A DNA stretch of 64,000 nt from assembly GCF_042477335.2 (NCBI RefSeq), contig NC_091255.1, positions 30,172,501-30,236,500 of the forward strand, read 5' to 3'. Both the position numbers and the translations under genes were made by a program. Under the pieces are notes generated by a model. That model made no database searches. It was not told where the DNA came from and saw only the letters and a program-made list of their open reading frames with translations. Every line of letters begins with the position of its first letter. Positions within the stretch are counted from its first letter, which is position 1. The DNA is from Ovis canadensis (taxonomy: Eukaryota > Chordata > Mammalia > Artiodactyla > Bovidae). Below are positions 21,260 through 32,689 of this stretch, one piece after another.

Positions 21260-21909
21260 CAGGGATGGGCAGCATGGTACAGTAGAGACTGCAGGCCTGG
21301 GAGGGTGAACCATGTCCAGGCCATGCTGAGCTGGTGGGAAAGATAAGCCAGGCCCCCTAGGACCCCCACCCAAGGCTCACTCCTGTAGCCGCACTAAGGC
21401 AGCCTCTGTGACTTTTTCTACGGCCCAACATACCTGCCTCCTTTCCTCTGTGAGCCCCCTCTTCCCATAAAAGGAAAGAAATCACTGGTCCTCCCTCCCC
21501 CAATTTCCCACCCACATCACAAGCCCACTTCCCAGATCACACTGGAAAGGTGAGGTGTCTTGAGTTTGAACCAGGAAGGCTGGGGCTGGGGTGCAGCCAT
21601 GGATGGTTTCACAGGGACTGTATCTGATTATTACTATCCTCAGTGAGCTCAGCTTCTCTGGGCCCTATTTGGTTGGGTTAAATCAGGTGGGTACAAGGAG
21701 GGGGATGAACAGAGGATGTAGAGACAGAGGGTATCCCGAGGGGCCTGGGAGTGGCTCAGTAGGAGGTATGTCCCAAGCTTGTCCCTGGAGACCCCTCACC
21801 ACTGCCCAGGGCTGGCTGGTGACCTCTAGATTCCTCCAGCTCTAGAACTTGGACCACTAGAACAGAAACAGGAAGGAGTCCACTAAAGGTGGTGACTGCT
21901 TTCACATCT
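21260..21909. other. TRARG1 intron 1, unique sequence
   Basis: No repeat or additional exon recognised. Confidence 0.45.
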
Positions 21910-22076
21910 TGGTTTTTTTACTATTAATTTATTTAGCTGCACCAAGTCTTAACTGTGGGATACAGGATCACTTTTAGTTGTAGCACGTGGGATCTTGTTC
22001 CCTGACCAGGAATCGAACCTAGGCTCTCTGCTTTTGGAGCACAGAGTCTGAGCCACTGGACCAGTGAGGAAGTCCC
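21910..22076 (-). repeat. CHR-type SINE
   Basis: 'ttgtagcacgtgggatcttg' and the inverted head 'ggaccagtgaggaagtccc'. Confidence 0.88.
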
Positions 22077-22144
22077 TATTTGGTTATTTTATGTTCTGAT
22101 TATTGGAAGCTCCTGAGTTCAGCATGGAAGGGTCAGGTACCTTG

Positions 22145-22310
22145 ATGATGATGGTGAACAACGATGATGAAGCCTTATGGAGCCCTTGTTTTGTGTCACG
22201 CAGCTTGTTAACGCCTGTGCCTAAATTACCTCATTTAGCCTCTGAATCATCCTGTGAGATTGGCGGTGTTGCCCACTTTTGAAGAAGCTGAAGTTCAGAG
22301 CAGCAACCCT
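22145..22310 (-). repeat. MIR SINE
   Basis: Inverted MIR order: 'ttaacgcctgtgcctaaatt', 'tcctgtgagattggcggtg', 'gaagctgaagttcagagcag'. Confidence 0.65.
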
Positions 22311-22779
22311 CCCATCTGTGTTCTCTTCAGTGGTGCACCTGGGTCCTACCTTCATCTCTCAGAATTCTAACTGATCCCTCAGCCCCACCCCCTGGTTCCC
22401 TCTGCCAAGCTCCTTCCAGGCCAGCACCACCTGCCCGCTGCAGCATGCCCTCACTCCCTTTGCCCCAAACCACAGCTTCCTACTTCCCAGATCTGCTCCT
22501 TGCCTTGTTCTCCTCCTTCCTCTTGCTTAAGCCCCAATTATTATAAACAGCCTAGAGTTCTCCCACTGAGTCATAGCTCCCCTCCCATCCCGACATAGTA
22601 ATTAATTTCCTCCCTTAGTCAATTCCATTGCAACTGTCCTCTGGAGCTTTGCTGCACCTGCCTTAGTTCCAGGTGCCACTTGTCACTCAAGCCAAGGCAA
22701 CAGCCTCATGAAGATGCCCCCTTGGCTCCAAGCTCTCTTCCTCTCCTTTCTACCCCCCACACCACCAGTCCATCCTGCA

Positions 22780-23640
22780 GAAACTCATGCCAGGCCTGGT
22801 GCTAGGCCCCTGGGAGGCAGCAGTGAACAAGCAAACCCCCAGCTGTTATGCTCATGGAGCTTGCATCCCGGTGGGGGCGGCAGGGCACCATCATGACCCC
22901 ACAAAAGTAAAATTGCAACTGTGGGTAGTGTTTCAAAGAAGAGGTGCCTGGTGCTATGAGAGTTTGTAAAAGGGGAGAGTTGGGGAACACTTCCTAAAGG
23001 GAGGATATTTGGATTGAGATATGAGATTGGAAAGATGCTAAAGCTGAAGCTTCAGTACTTTGGCTACCTGATGCGAAGAGCCCACTCATTGGAAAAGACC
23101 CTGATGCTGGGAAAGATTGAGGGCAGGAGAAGGGGATGACAGGGGACAAGATGGTTGGATGGCATCATCAACTCAATGGACATGAGTTTGAGCAAACTCC
23201 AGGAGATGTTGAAGGATGGGGAAGCCTGGTGTGCTGCAGTCCACGGGGTTGCAGAGTCAGACACGACTGAGCAACTGAACAAGAAGACGAGAGATGAGTC
23301 AGAATTAAGTATATTTTTTTCAAAAGGAAGTAGAGTATTCTGGGCAGAGAGAATAGCATGTGCAAAGGCCCTGGGGGAGGCCCTACATGGCAAATATGTA
23401 GATGATCAATAAATTGTTATTGACCTAAGGGAGCAGGCAGGACTAGACAAAGGCCAGTGTGGCTGGAGACAGTGAGGAAGAGGAGGCTGCAGAGGTGGGC
23501 AAGGCCAGGCCAGGTAGGGCTCTGCCCACACAGGAAGGAGGTTGGTCCTTATCCCAGAACAATGAGAGCCAGTGAGGATGGAAACGTAGGGGCAGAGGAT
23601 GGTAAGACTGGATACAAGTTTCCAAAAGACCTCTACCCCT
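22780..23640 (+). repeat. L2 LINE split by a BovB fragment
   Basis: Left part (22780-23033): 'gcagtgaacaagcaaaccc', 'atgctcatggagcttgcatc'. Right part (23281-23640): 'gggcagagagaatagcatgt' and 'gtgtggctggagacagtgag'. These are consecutive L2 segments separated by the younger BovB. Confidence 0.75.
23034..23280 (+). mobile_element. BovB 3' fragment nested in L2
   Basis: 'gatgctaaagctgaagcttc' to 'cacgactgagcaactgaaca': the last roughly 245 bp of BovB, diverged, with a shortened (gaactgaact)n end. In TRARG1 intron 1, antisense to the gene. Confidence 0.9.
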
Positions 23641-23744
23641 GCCATACCCCAGCTGTTGTGGGGGATCCGAAGAGAGTTAAGAGCTGATATAAAAGCTCAG
23701 AGAGAGAATGGTGGCTGAGGCAATTACTCTTCCTCAGTATCTCC

Positions 23745-24300
23745 CGTGGCCTCCCATTGTCTGCCGAACAAATTCCAAACTCAGGTTAGCCTTGCATTTC
23801 CTGGTTTGAGCCTCTGCTATTCTCTTCCATGACCTCTGGACCTGAGCTACTCAGAGTATGAGCACTGACTTGCTTTCGCTCATGCTATTTCTTCCGCCTG
23901 CATTCCCGCTCCCCCATAACACCACACGTCCAAATCCTCTCCATCCTTCAATAGTGGGCTCCAATTCCACCTCCTCTGTGAAGCCCACCAAGATACCTCC
24001 ACTGCAGTGGTCATCCTTAGCATCGTCTGAACATTTACCTCATGTCAGGAACTATGCAAGCTCAAGTCCAGACCTCAGTCTCTCTCCCCAGGGACATTAG
24101 GGCACCAGCTCTCCTTGGTCTTCCCACCCTCTCCTTCTTAACTGTATCTTTTTCTCTCCTGTCTTGAAGAAATCCTCTCTTTATCTCACCCAGTTGTAAG
24201 CTCCCCGCTGCCCACAGGACCAAATCCAAATTCCATTTTGTGACAGGTGGCCCCCTCCTGATTTGGCAGCTGCTTCTCACACCACACCTGCCTGGTGGTC
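23745..24300 (+). repeat. L2 LINE fragments
   Basis: Contains L2 ORF-region words such as 'ggttagccttgcatttcctg' and 'cacctcctctgtgaagccca', with a second piece around 24180-24300 ('accaaatccaaattcc'). Boundaries approximate. Confidence 0.6.
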
Positions 24301-24558
24301 TGAGCTCCAGCTCCGCATCTGTAAAGCCTCCTAGGAGTGCCTCATAGGAGTGGTAGAGGATAAAAGGCTCTAACAGCTGGCAGCTCAGGTCACTGAACTC
24401 AGGACATCAACACCAAGTCAACAATGGGAGGGAAAGGGAGCAACATGCAGAAAGACTTCTGGGATTTCTAGGAAGTTCAAGTTCTGAAATCCAGGAGCTA
24501 CCTTGAATCATAATCAAGGGACTCATTGTCGGCTGCAAGTATGGCCTTGGTGGGGGGA

Positions 24559-24616
24559 AGGGCAGAGGCTTTGAGGTGTGTCCTGCAAGGGCAGAGGCTT
24601 TGAGGTGTGTCCTGCA
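24559..24616. repeat. Perfect 29-bp tandem duplication
   Basis: The word 'gcagaggctttgaggtgtgt' recurs at 24562 and 24591, giving two head-to-tail copies of a 29-base unit with no mismatch. Confidence 0.9.
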
Positions 24617-24999
24617 CCCCCCACCCCCATTTTTCAGAAAAACAGCCGTCTGCGCAGCAATGATTCAGGACCATGGAGAGAGGCACACGTGTAGCTTCTT
24701 GGGTATGGGAGGTGAGGAGGAAAGGTGAGAGAGATGTTTTTTCAGTTACACTGAACCCAGTCGCACTTGTTTAACCACAGAGTGATCCATGATACATGCC
24801 TTCAAGCATGAGGGGTGCCATTAAGGAGACACCCTGGGAATGGCCAGATGGATCAGAGCAGACCTAATTGTGGCTGCTTTGTGGTGTCAGGCACGTTATA
24901 CATTCTGTCCAATGTAAATATCACAACTATTCTGTAAATCTTGGCTTTCAGATCTGTAAAATGGAGGGAAAGTAATTGCCTCTAAGTATGCAGCCCTAC

Positions 25000-25127
25000 C
25001 TTTATTATTATTATTATTTTGGCCATACCACATAGCATGCAAGATCTTAGTGCTCCCACCAGGGATCGAACTGTGCCCCATGCAGTGGAAGCACAGAGTC
25101 CTAACCACTGGACTGCCAGGGAAGTCT
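25000..25127 (-). repeat. CHR-type SINE with (tta)n tail
   Basis: 'ttattattattattttggcc' tail, B-box 'ccagggatcgaactgtgcc' and inverted head 'ggactgccagggaagtct'. Confidence 0.9.
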
Positions 25128-25639
25128 GGAGCCCTGCTTCTACCCGAGAAGCTCTCCACTGCTAGCTGGCCCTCATTTCTGAAGTTCCGCCCCACCCCCC
25201 ATGAGTTACCAAATGAAGGATCTGTAAGAAAACCCTCATTTCTCTTTTTGAGTAGATTACCAGCTGCTCTCCACCCCTATCAGTTGCATCATCTTCCTCT
25301 TACACAAAACAGCTCAAGTTGAAGGCACAATATAATAATTGCAGTAACAGTCTTAATGACTGAATTAATAGATTGTTTGTGATCGCAGGGGTTGTGGGAA
25401 TGGTGAGTGAGAAAACGATTTATGAACTCAGGTTAATACATCAGTGAGGAAAGACGCTGAAAACAAGTGTGAGTGTGGGGAAAGGATGGTGGGGGCGGGG
25501 AGGATGGGGTGAAGAGGATGCTGAGGACAACTGCCAGAGGCTGAAACCAGCCAGAGGAAGGAGGCTACAGATCTCAGGAAAGAGCTTCCTCCACCCATGA
25601 GGCTCAGGCCAAGGCCCAGCAGACCGCAAGAGAAGAGGC
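25128..25639. other. TRARG1 intron 1, unique sequence
   Basis: No gene or repeat recognised. Confidence 0.45.
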
Positions 25640-25768
25640 AAGATGTGCCAGGGTCCAGGGCCCATGGTTAAGACTCTGTGCTTCCACTGCAGGGGGCAGG
25701 GGTTCAACCCCCACTTGGGGAAGTAAGATCCCACAAGCCGCACAGCGCGGCCAAAAACAAACAGAAAG
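25640..25768 (+). repeat. CHR-type SINE
   Basis: 'ggttaagactctgtgcttcc', 'gggttcaacccccacttggg' and the A-rich end 'ggccaaaaacaaacag'. Confidence 0.87.
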
Positions 25769-25911
25769 GACGTGCCAGGACTGATCAGTTATCAGCCCTT
25801 CCACAGAGATCAAGCACCTCCCAGCTTCTGAAAGCCGAAAGGTGCGCTTCTCCGTGCCTTCTTTGCATCATTCTCTCTGCAAACGTGCAATTCATCCTGA
25901 AAGGCCCCTGC

Positions 25912-26120
25912 TGGGCTGTAGCATGCTTAGCCATGTCCGACTCTTTGCAACCCCATGGACTGTACTCCGCCAGGCTCCTCTGTCCAGGGGGAGTTTCCAG
26001 GCAAGAACACTGGGGTGGGTAGCCATGCTCTCCTCCAGGGTATCTTCCCAACCCAGGGATTGAACCCAGGCCTCCCGCATTGCAGGCGGATTCTTTACTG
26101 TCTGAATCACCAAGAAACCC
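25912..26120 (-). repeat. Bov-tA SINE
   Basis: Inverted body 'catgtccgactctttgcaac' to 'gtctgaatcaccaagaaacc'. Confidence 0.92.
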
Positions 26121-26737
26121 TGAAATGCCCTGACTACAGGTTAACTCCTCCATTGCTTGAGAGAAGGGACAGATTGGTGGGGGGAGCGCCCTAGGGGAGG
26201 AGTCAGGGTGGCTGCAGTGGTGGATGGGAGCAGCTGGGGAGATTTAGGGGCTTGAGACAGCAGCAGTTTACCAGCGGTTTCAGAAGTCTGTTAATATCTT
26301 AAGCTATATGCCTGCATGCCAGCTGACTATCAGCCCTGGTCAGGGCGTAGCACTCTCATTGAGGAAAGGGATAAATCATAAATGAATGAAAATGAGCCTG
26401 CAACATATCAGTTAAATAATTAACTTGTCAAAAATGCCTAAGTAAGGAAGCGATGAAGCCACTTTGGATCTCCGCATCGCTCCCACATGCTGTGGGAACA
26501 ACTTACAGAGAGGCTGCCACCAAAACCACAGACAGGGCTGCCCACCTCCTCTGGGGATGTAATGAGGGGTGAGACTCCATTATATCCAAATTGCTAAAAG
26601 CCGCGTTTTCCTGAAAGCCAGATTGGGGCAGGACCCCAATCTCTGGGATCTAATGCCTGATGACCTGAGGTAGAGCTGATGTAATAATAATAGAAATATA
26701 TACAATAATAACAGAATGCACTTGAATCATCCTGAAA
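26121..26737. other. TRARG1 intron 1, unique sequence
   Basis: No gene or repeat recognised; several ATAATAAT words near 26680-26710. Confidence 0.45.
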
Positions 26738-26822
26738 CCATCCCCCACCCCTGGTCCATGGAAAAATTGTCTTCCATGAAACCAGTCCCTGGTGTCAAAA
26801 AGGTTGGGGACCACAGCTCTGG
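26738..26822 (-). mobile_element. Fragment of an old DNA transposon
   Basis: 'ttccatgaaaccagtccctg' and 'aaaaaggttggggaccac' belong to a widespread mammalian DNA-transposon family. I know the text but not its name with certainty. Confidence 0.5.
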
Positions 26823-26861
26823 GGGTTTTCTCTTTCCTCTGACATTGCAGTTTCATTCAGC

Positions 26862-27085
26862 ATTAATAATAACAGCAACCACTTCCATTTATTAAGCATT
26901 TGCTATGTGCCAGGCTCTGGCACACTCATTAGCTCATTTAATTCTCCCAACAGCACTAGGAGGTAGATGGTTTTATTACACATATTTTATGGATGAGGAA
27001 ACTGGAACTAAGGAAGGAAGCTGAGTGGTTTGGATATGGTCATGTGCCTTAAAAGGGATAGAGATGTGATACACACCCAAGTGTG
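26862..27085 (-). repeat. MIR SINE
   Basis: Nearly complete inverted MIR: 'tttgctatgtgccaggctct', 'cattagctcatttaattctc', 'atggatgaggaaactggaac'. Confidence 0.88.
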
Positions 27086-28147
27086 TCTGATGCTTGCTTG
27101 ATCAGCAACTGAAGGCTCACTGCTTGGGGTCCAGCATCTCTCACTGACAGGAGTCCTTGCTGGATCAGGAAGCATGGTTACTTCTCACCTTGACCCGGAA
27201 GTAAAATGGATGAAGCCAGCCTTGCCCTGACTATCCCAGGAGGCTTACGGGAGATTGTGGGGCTGAGCAGGGCCAGGTCTGGACACCTGTGATCACAGCT
27301 CCTGAGACAGAGCCCCTGGTCCCAGCCCTGGTCTCAGCTGGCCCCTGTCAAAGCCACAGTGGGAAGAATGCTTGGTGATCCATTAGTCTTCCACTGATGG
27401 AGTGAGTGACAGGGAGGAGGCCACTGGGAGGCAGGGGAGAAAAAGAGAGAAGGGGATTATTCCCTCCCTGCACAAATGCCCAGAAGATCTGGCTTCCCTG
27501 GGAGGGATATGCCGTCCTTGTTGCAGAGGTAGATGCAGGGTGGGGCAGGTGAAGAGAACGCTGGATCAGGAGCCAGCTGATGTGCCTCTTACCAGTTGTG
27601 TGAGCAAAGGCAAGGCACTGCTCTGCATGCCTCAGTTGCCTCATCTGTTAAATGGGACTGATCAGCCAGTCTCTGCCAGCCTCATGTTACGACATGCTCT
27701 GCGGACAGTGAGCTCTAGCCAGGGTGTCAGGGCTGCAGGTCTCCTTCCTCCCTGGGGTCAAGGGCTTGATCTTTCACTTGGTAACCAGCGAGGAGACGTC
27801 AGATGAGGAGCTTTGAAGTCTGTTGCCAGACCTGGAGACACCAGCATAGAGACAACTCTCTTTCCTCACTTTCTGGCTCTCCTTCACCCCTGTTGCTATC
27901 TGAGTGGGACCACGTGTTTCAACTCTAAATAAATATCTGACCCCCTCCCTCCCTGGGGCATGGGAGTGTCCTATGAACTAGAAAAGTGAATATCACAACA
28001 AAGCTACTCACACAAATGTTTTGGTTTCTTAGTGCATATAAAAGTTACATTTATACCTTACTGTAGTCTATTAAGCGTACAATAACATTATGTGCAAAAA
28101 AACAATGTATCGACCTTAATTTTAAAATCTTGCTTAAAAATGCTAAC
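27086..28147. other. TRARG1 intron 1, mostly unique
   Basis: Short MIR-like words near 27620-27660 ('gcctcagttgcctcatctg'). No exon recognised. Confidence 0.4.
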
Positions 28148-28318
28148 CCTTGGGACTTCCCTGGGAATCTGGTGGTTAAAACTTTGCCTTCCAATGCAGG
28201 GGTTTCCTGTTCAATCCCTGGTCAGTGAACTAAAATCCCACATGACTGGAGGCCAAACAACCAAAACATAAAAACAGAAGCAATGTTGTAACAAATTCAG
28301 TACAGACTTCAAAAACAC
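28148..28318 (+). repeat. CHR-type SINE, long form
   Basis: Head 'gggacttccctgggaatctg', B-box 'gttcaatccctggtcagtga', extended tail 'agcaatgttgtaacaaattc'. Confidence 0.9.
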
Positions 28319-28320
28319 GT

Positions 28321-28532
28321 GCATGCTAAGTCGCTTCAGTCTTGTCCAACACTTTGGACCCTATGGACCGTAGCCCGCCAGGCTCCTCTGGCCATGGGGA
28401 TTCTTCAGGCAAGAATACTGGAGCGGGTTGCCATTTCCTCCTCCAGGGGATCTTCCCAGCCCAGGGACTGAACCTGCATTTCCTGTATTGGCAGGCAGAT
28501 TCTTTTCCACTAGTGCCACCTGGGAAGCCCCA
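28321..28532 (-). repeat. Bov-tA SINE
   Basis: Inverted element from 'gctaagtcgcttcagtcttg' to 'gtgccacctgggaagcccc'. Confidence 0.93.
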
Positions 28533-28629
28533 AATGGTATGCTATGTGAATTTGATTTCAAAGCTCTAAAAGAAAAAACCCAACACCAGGGAGACACTGG
28601 CCTAGTTTTCTGCCTCCATGTCCTAGCGC

Positions 28630-29012
28630 TTACTATGTGCCGGGTGCTTTCGCACTTTGCATGGCTCACAGCGGTGTGCTTTAGGCGCTCAGTTGTGTCC
28701 GACTCTGTGACCCTTTGGACTGTAGCTCGCCAGGCTCCTCCGTCCATGGGCTTTTTCAGGCAAGAATACTGGAGTGGGTTGCCATTTCCTTCTCCAGGGG
28801 ATCTTCCCGACTCAGGGATCGAACCTGCATCACCTGTGTCCCCTGCATTGGAGGCCGATTCTTTATCACTGCGCCATTGGGAAAGCCCCTTGTGTGGCTC
28901 ATACAACTCTATAGTTTAGGTATTATGTTGACACCCATTTTGCAGATGAGAATACTGAGAATAGAGGTTTGAGTGACTTGCCTGAGGTCGCACAATACCT
29001 TGTGGTTTTGTC
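28630..29012 (-). repeat. MIR SINE split by a Bov-tA
   Basis: Left: 'gcgcttactatgtgccgggt'. Right: 'acccattttgcagatgagaa' and 'acttgcctgaggtcgcacaa'. The 7-base 'tggctca' occurs at both junctions. Confidence 0.82.
28675..28892 (-). repeat. Bov-tA SINE nested in MIR
   Basis: Inverted element 'gctcagttgtgtccgactct' to 'cgccattgggaaagcccc', inserted within the MIR at 28630-29012. Confidence 0.93.
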
Positions 29013-30727
29013 TAGTGGGGGCACTTCTTGCAATGCGTTGTAAGGATCTGTTTACAGATTTCTCCCCACTGGACAGGAGACTTGTGGGAATTGGTGATGG
29101 TGTCTGGTTTAGCACCGTATTCCCTGCCCCAGGCCTGGCAACCATTGGACCTGATTCAAGAACCCAAGATGGATGTAGAAATGCACCAGGGGTAGGTTCA
29201 GCGGTCCCACAGCTGTAGGGGCAGGTTTCCTTTGACAAAGGCAGCTTTTACCCAGCTCACACTCTGCCACCCCCACCAGAAGATGGATTTTAGCAACTGT
29301 TTTCTCCTGGACCCTTGTCTGCTTTCCCTCCCCAAAGCTGGTCTCCCGCACGGGGCTTCTCCCAGTAACCAAGAGCTTGTCCCTACCCAGAGCCACTGGT
29401 GGCGATCCCTGTGGCCCAGCTCCACCTCCAGCTGCCCCCCAAGAGCCGCAGGCAGCACAGGAATTTCCTCAAAGGCCTTGCCCAGCCCTGGCTCTTGTTC
29501 CCATGCAAATTAGCCAATTGCTGGGACCTGAGAATGTTGTCAGTTTCCCCCTAAAGCCCTGGCAGGTGGTGCTGGGGATTGGGGAAGGTGCCCTTGGCTG
29601 GAAACTGGGCCTCCGTGAAGTGGAGAGAGATGTATAAGGAAATAAGGGTTTTCTCAGTGGACAATGTAGCAGCAGGAAAGACCACATCTCCTGGGGACTG
29701 GATGACGGATAACTCAATAATGGAGTCCCTCCAGGGGCAAGCAGTCACTGTCTCCCCTCTCAGTGTACCATCCCCTCCTCCTAACCTCATTCTGAAAGTC
29801 ATTCCCTGCCAGCCTCTCTGTCTGTCTCTCTCAACTTCCTGAAATATGAAATTCACTTGCCAATAGCTACCAACATTTCCTGGGGCTCCTCTGCCAGCAG
29901 CCCGATCCCCACAGCTTGGATTGGAGACGATCGAAGGTTATGTACTCAAAACCCTACAACACAAGCATGGGAGACGCAAAGATGAGCCCCCATGCCCCTC
30001 CCTGGCCAGGCCAGCCATGCCCTCTGATACACATGCGTTCCCACCTGTGGCCCAGACCACCCCTCCTGCCCCTGCAGGAAGACAGATATTGAAATCAGTA
30101 CAAAGGCAAGGCCCAGAGGGCCCTAGCAAGAAGCTCCCCCCAGAGGAGCAGCCCTGGCAGGGCTGGCCCCTGGGGCCTGCAGTCCATGGCAGGGAAGCTA
30201 CTGCTTGCTCTTGGAAACCAGAGTTGCCAGAAGCTGTTAGAACACCCAGGAGGCCCTGGGGATGGGGTGGGGAGGTGATGCCTGGCTCCCCTCCTGAGAA
30301 CACGGGGCCCTGAGACCCCATATTGGCTGCAATCTCTGCTGAGTCACAGCCCCACTCAGGAATGACTCCTTGCGACAAAGCCCCCGGCCCCTGCAAAGGC
30401 CGGACCCCCAAGCTGGCTGTCCTTTCTGGGCAGGATTTAGCTCTGGGCACCTCTCTGGGATCCCCTTCCCAGCAGGGATGTGTGCAAAGTCAAGCTGTGA
30501 TGTCCAGGAGCAGAGATGAAGGAGGACAGGAAACTGAAGCTCCGGGGGCGCTGGACCCCTCTCCAAGGGGGAGTAATAGGCCGGCTAAGATGGGGAGTCT
30601 CCCCTCCCCACCCCCCGGGATCCCAGTTTTTCTCTCAACACCCTAGGTAGGGTGACTGGTGCCTGCCAGGGAAGCATGGCTGCTGACCAAAACCAGCCCC
30701 AACCCAGCGATGAAGAGCAGCACTTAC
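29013..30727. other. TRARG1 intron 1, repeat-free 5' part
   Basis: 1.7 kb next to the exon 1 donor with no recognised repeat and rising GC content. Proximity to the first exon suggests possible regulatory content. ORFs in several frames are not recognised. Confidence 0.4.
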
Positions 30728-31114
30728 CATGATGGAAAAGATGAGGGGCATGAGGTTGAGGGGCCAGACGGGGCAGAAGCAGGAGGCGATGGCAAGGATG
30801 AGATAATCTTTGGGAACTTCTCCGTCCTGGGCATACGAGGCGGTGGCTGTGGAGGACGCCCGCCTGGAGCTGGCCCGGGAGGATGAGAGGGGGTGCAAGG
30901 CTTCCCGGTGCCCCTCGGATATCACCTTGAAGGGCAGGCTGTGGCCATTCTGCTCCAGGTCCAGAGGCCCCGAGAGGGACTCGGACGGCTTCAGGGGCTT
31001 ATCGTCCTGGCCCCCAACCTGCACAAGGAGCTTCTCCATCTCTGGCAGGTCCAGGGGTGAAGCAGTGCCTGGCTCCCGCGCCAGGGAAAACTGAGGCTGT
31101 CCGGGGTTGGCCAT
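30728..31114 (-). CDS. TRARG1: TRARG1 coding exon 1 (trafficking regulator of GLUT4 1)
   Basis: First of three coding exons; coding join, minus strand: 31114-30728, 20896-20764, 19110-19097, giving 177 residues, the length I recall for human TRARG1/TUSC5. The ATG at 31112-31114 is in good context (AGCATGG). This exon gives residues 1-129: a serine-rich cytosolic N-terminus with the family words DLPEME (22-27), LSGPLDLEQN (47-56) and SRASSRRASS (79-88), then DYLILAI (103-109), the SCFCPVWPLN box with cysteines 112 and 114 (likely palmitoylation sites, as in other dispanins) and the first hydrophobic segment ending FSIM. It ends at donor ATG|GTAAGTG in phase 0. The protein is a tail-anchored dispanin/CD225 member of GLUT4 storage vesicles and plasma membrane in fat and muscle, promoting insulin-stimulated glucose uptake (family knowledge). 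No frameshift or stop interrupts it. Confidence 0.96.
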
Positions 31115-31486
31115 GCTGGCCTGGGCGTTGGGCTGCTCCAGCTCCAGGATGGGACGAGGGGCTTCCGAGGGACCTCAGCGCACCATTCCTTGGCCCAGAC
31201 TGGAGGCCTACAGGTCAGGGGCAGACGTGTCACCCAGGAGAGCCAGGGCCAGCTGGGGGGCTGGGAAGGTCGGCTTCTCCAGGCCAGCTGAACTCAGAGG
31301 CGGCGGCCAGCCTGCCGCCCCGTGGAGCTCCAGGAAGCTGGAGCCTTCAGCCCCATTCAAGTTTGAGGCCAACCTCACTGGTGCTGCCGACAGCTCAGAT
31401 GGGCGGGGAAGGAGCAGAAAGCAGCTTCAGGAGCAGAGAGGAGACTGCTCCTCTCCTGAGTGAGGCTCGGGCTAAGTCAGGGAGGC
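31115..31486 (-). promoter_or_regulatory. TRARG1: Likely TRARG1 5' UTR and promoter-proximal region
   Basis: GC-rich DNA just upstream of the start codon. No canonical TATA box or clear DR1 (PPAR) element that I could point to, although the gene is described as a PPAR-gamma target. The transcription start is not determinable by eye; the assignment rests on position. The 338-codon plus-strand ORF covering it (31057-32073) is antisense to exon 1. Confidence 0.35.
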
Positions 31487-31520
31487 TGTGTGTGTGTGTG
31501 TGTGTGTGCGTGTGTGTGTA
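31487..31520. repeat. (TG)n microsatellite upstream of TRARG1
   Basis: About 16 TG units with one C interruption, roughly 370 bases upstream of the start codon. Alternating purine-pyrimidine, hence Z-DNA prone and probably length-polymorphic. Confidence 0.95.
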
Positions 31521-32689
31521 CACAACACCCAGCCTCCCTCCCTCCCTGCCCTCCTCAGAGATGCTTTTCAATTCACTTCTCCCCAGAGAACCACCCGGCA
31601 GCATTCTGCCTCTGCCCCAGCCCAGCCCTGCCCAGGTGGCTTGGACCAGCCTCTGGCTCCCGCTGCGGACCCAGGACCCCTCCTCTGCACTGGGGGCTCT
31701 GGATGGGGAAGAAAGGCAAAGTGGGCCCAAATGGGTGTGCCTTTACCTGTCCCGGGAGACTGAGCCCTCGGCTCCTCTTCTTCTGGAGCAGGCTCCCGCT
31801 TCTCCTATCTGCTGTGAAACACTGAACTCTGGACCTATTGCATCCCACCTTGAAACTGAACCCCTGCAAGCCCCAGAGATGTCCAGACCAGAGCCAGGCT
31901 CCAAGCTCTGGAGGGAGGGGTCGAGTGAGTACTCGTGGGGCCCCTGGAGGAGGATTGTGTCTGCACCCTCTGAATGGGTGTCTGAGCAGCTCCCGAGGGG
32001 TGGCAGAGGGGCTGTTAGGGAGGAGCGTTGGCCCCATCTCATGGCCCTTAGGGCTTTTCTGAGGTGCTTTTAAAGAGCCAGCAAAGATCCTTCTGCTTCA
32101 GAAGCTCCTTGGGGAAGATGCCCGCTTGAAGGGCTGCGGTCTTGGCTGCCTGTCCCATCTCTCTTAGTTCTCTCACATCTCCTCCGTTTCTGCCACCTTC
32201 TCTATTCTCTGCATCTCTTTCTAAAACCCTGATCTCCCGGCTTACGTGGTCTTATAAGGTGACCCGGAACCACCAGGGTTTGTGTGTGCATCTGGATGCT
32301 TGTCTGTGGTTTGGAGGAGGGCGTAGGTCATGTATCGGGATAGGGGTGAGAAATTAGAGGTGAGAAGGAGTCTCAGAGGTTGTGGAGTTCATTTGAGATC
32401 AGAGGTTAGGAAATCGAAACCCAGACTCATTTCAAACTGTATCCCAATTAGGCATGAATCCATCACATCCAGAAACTGGTTTGGAGCAAGATGAGCCATT
32501 TTAGCAGAAAAAAGTATCTTTGAATTGTGCATCACACTGGCTTCAGAAATGCTGCTCCCAGCAAGAGCCAAGACAAGGAGGAAGAGGGTGTGAAGGGCAG
32601 AGAATGGTGACCTGGCCACACAGGGGAAGAAGGGACTGGGCAAGGGGAGTGAACTGGGCCCTTCTGCCCAGGAACTTCTAGAAACATGC
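31521..32689. other. TRARG1 upstream flank, unique
   Basis: No repeat or gene recognised. CT-rich stretch at 31530-31555. Confidence 0.45.

Noticed and set aside
31057-32073. 338-codon plus-strand ORF over TRARG1 exon 1 and promoter
   Set aside because: Antisense to a real coding exon; open frame explained by GC content; runs through the (TG)n tract as a C-V-C-V repeat.
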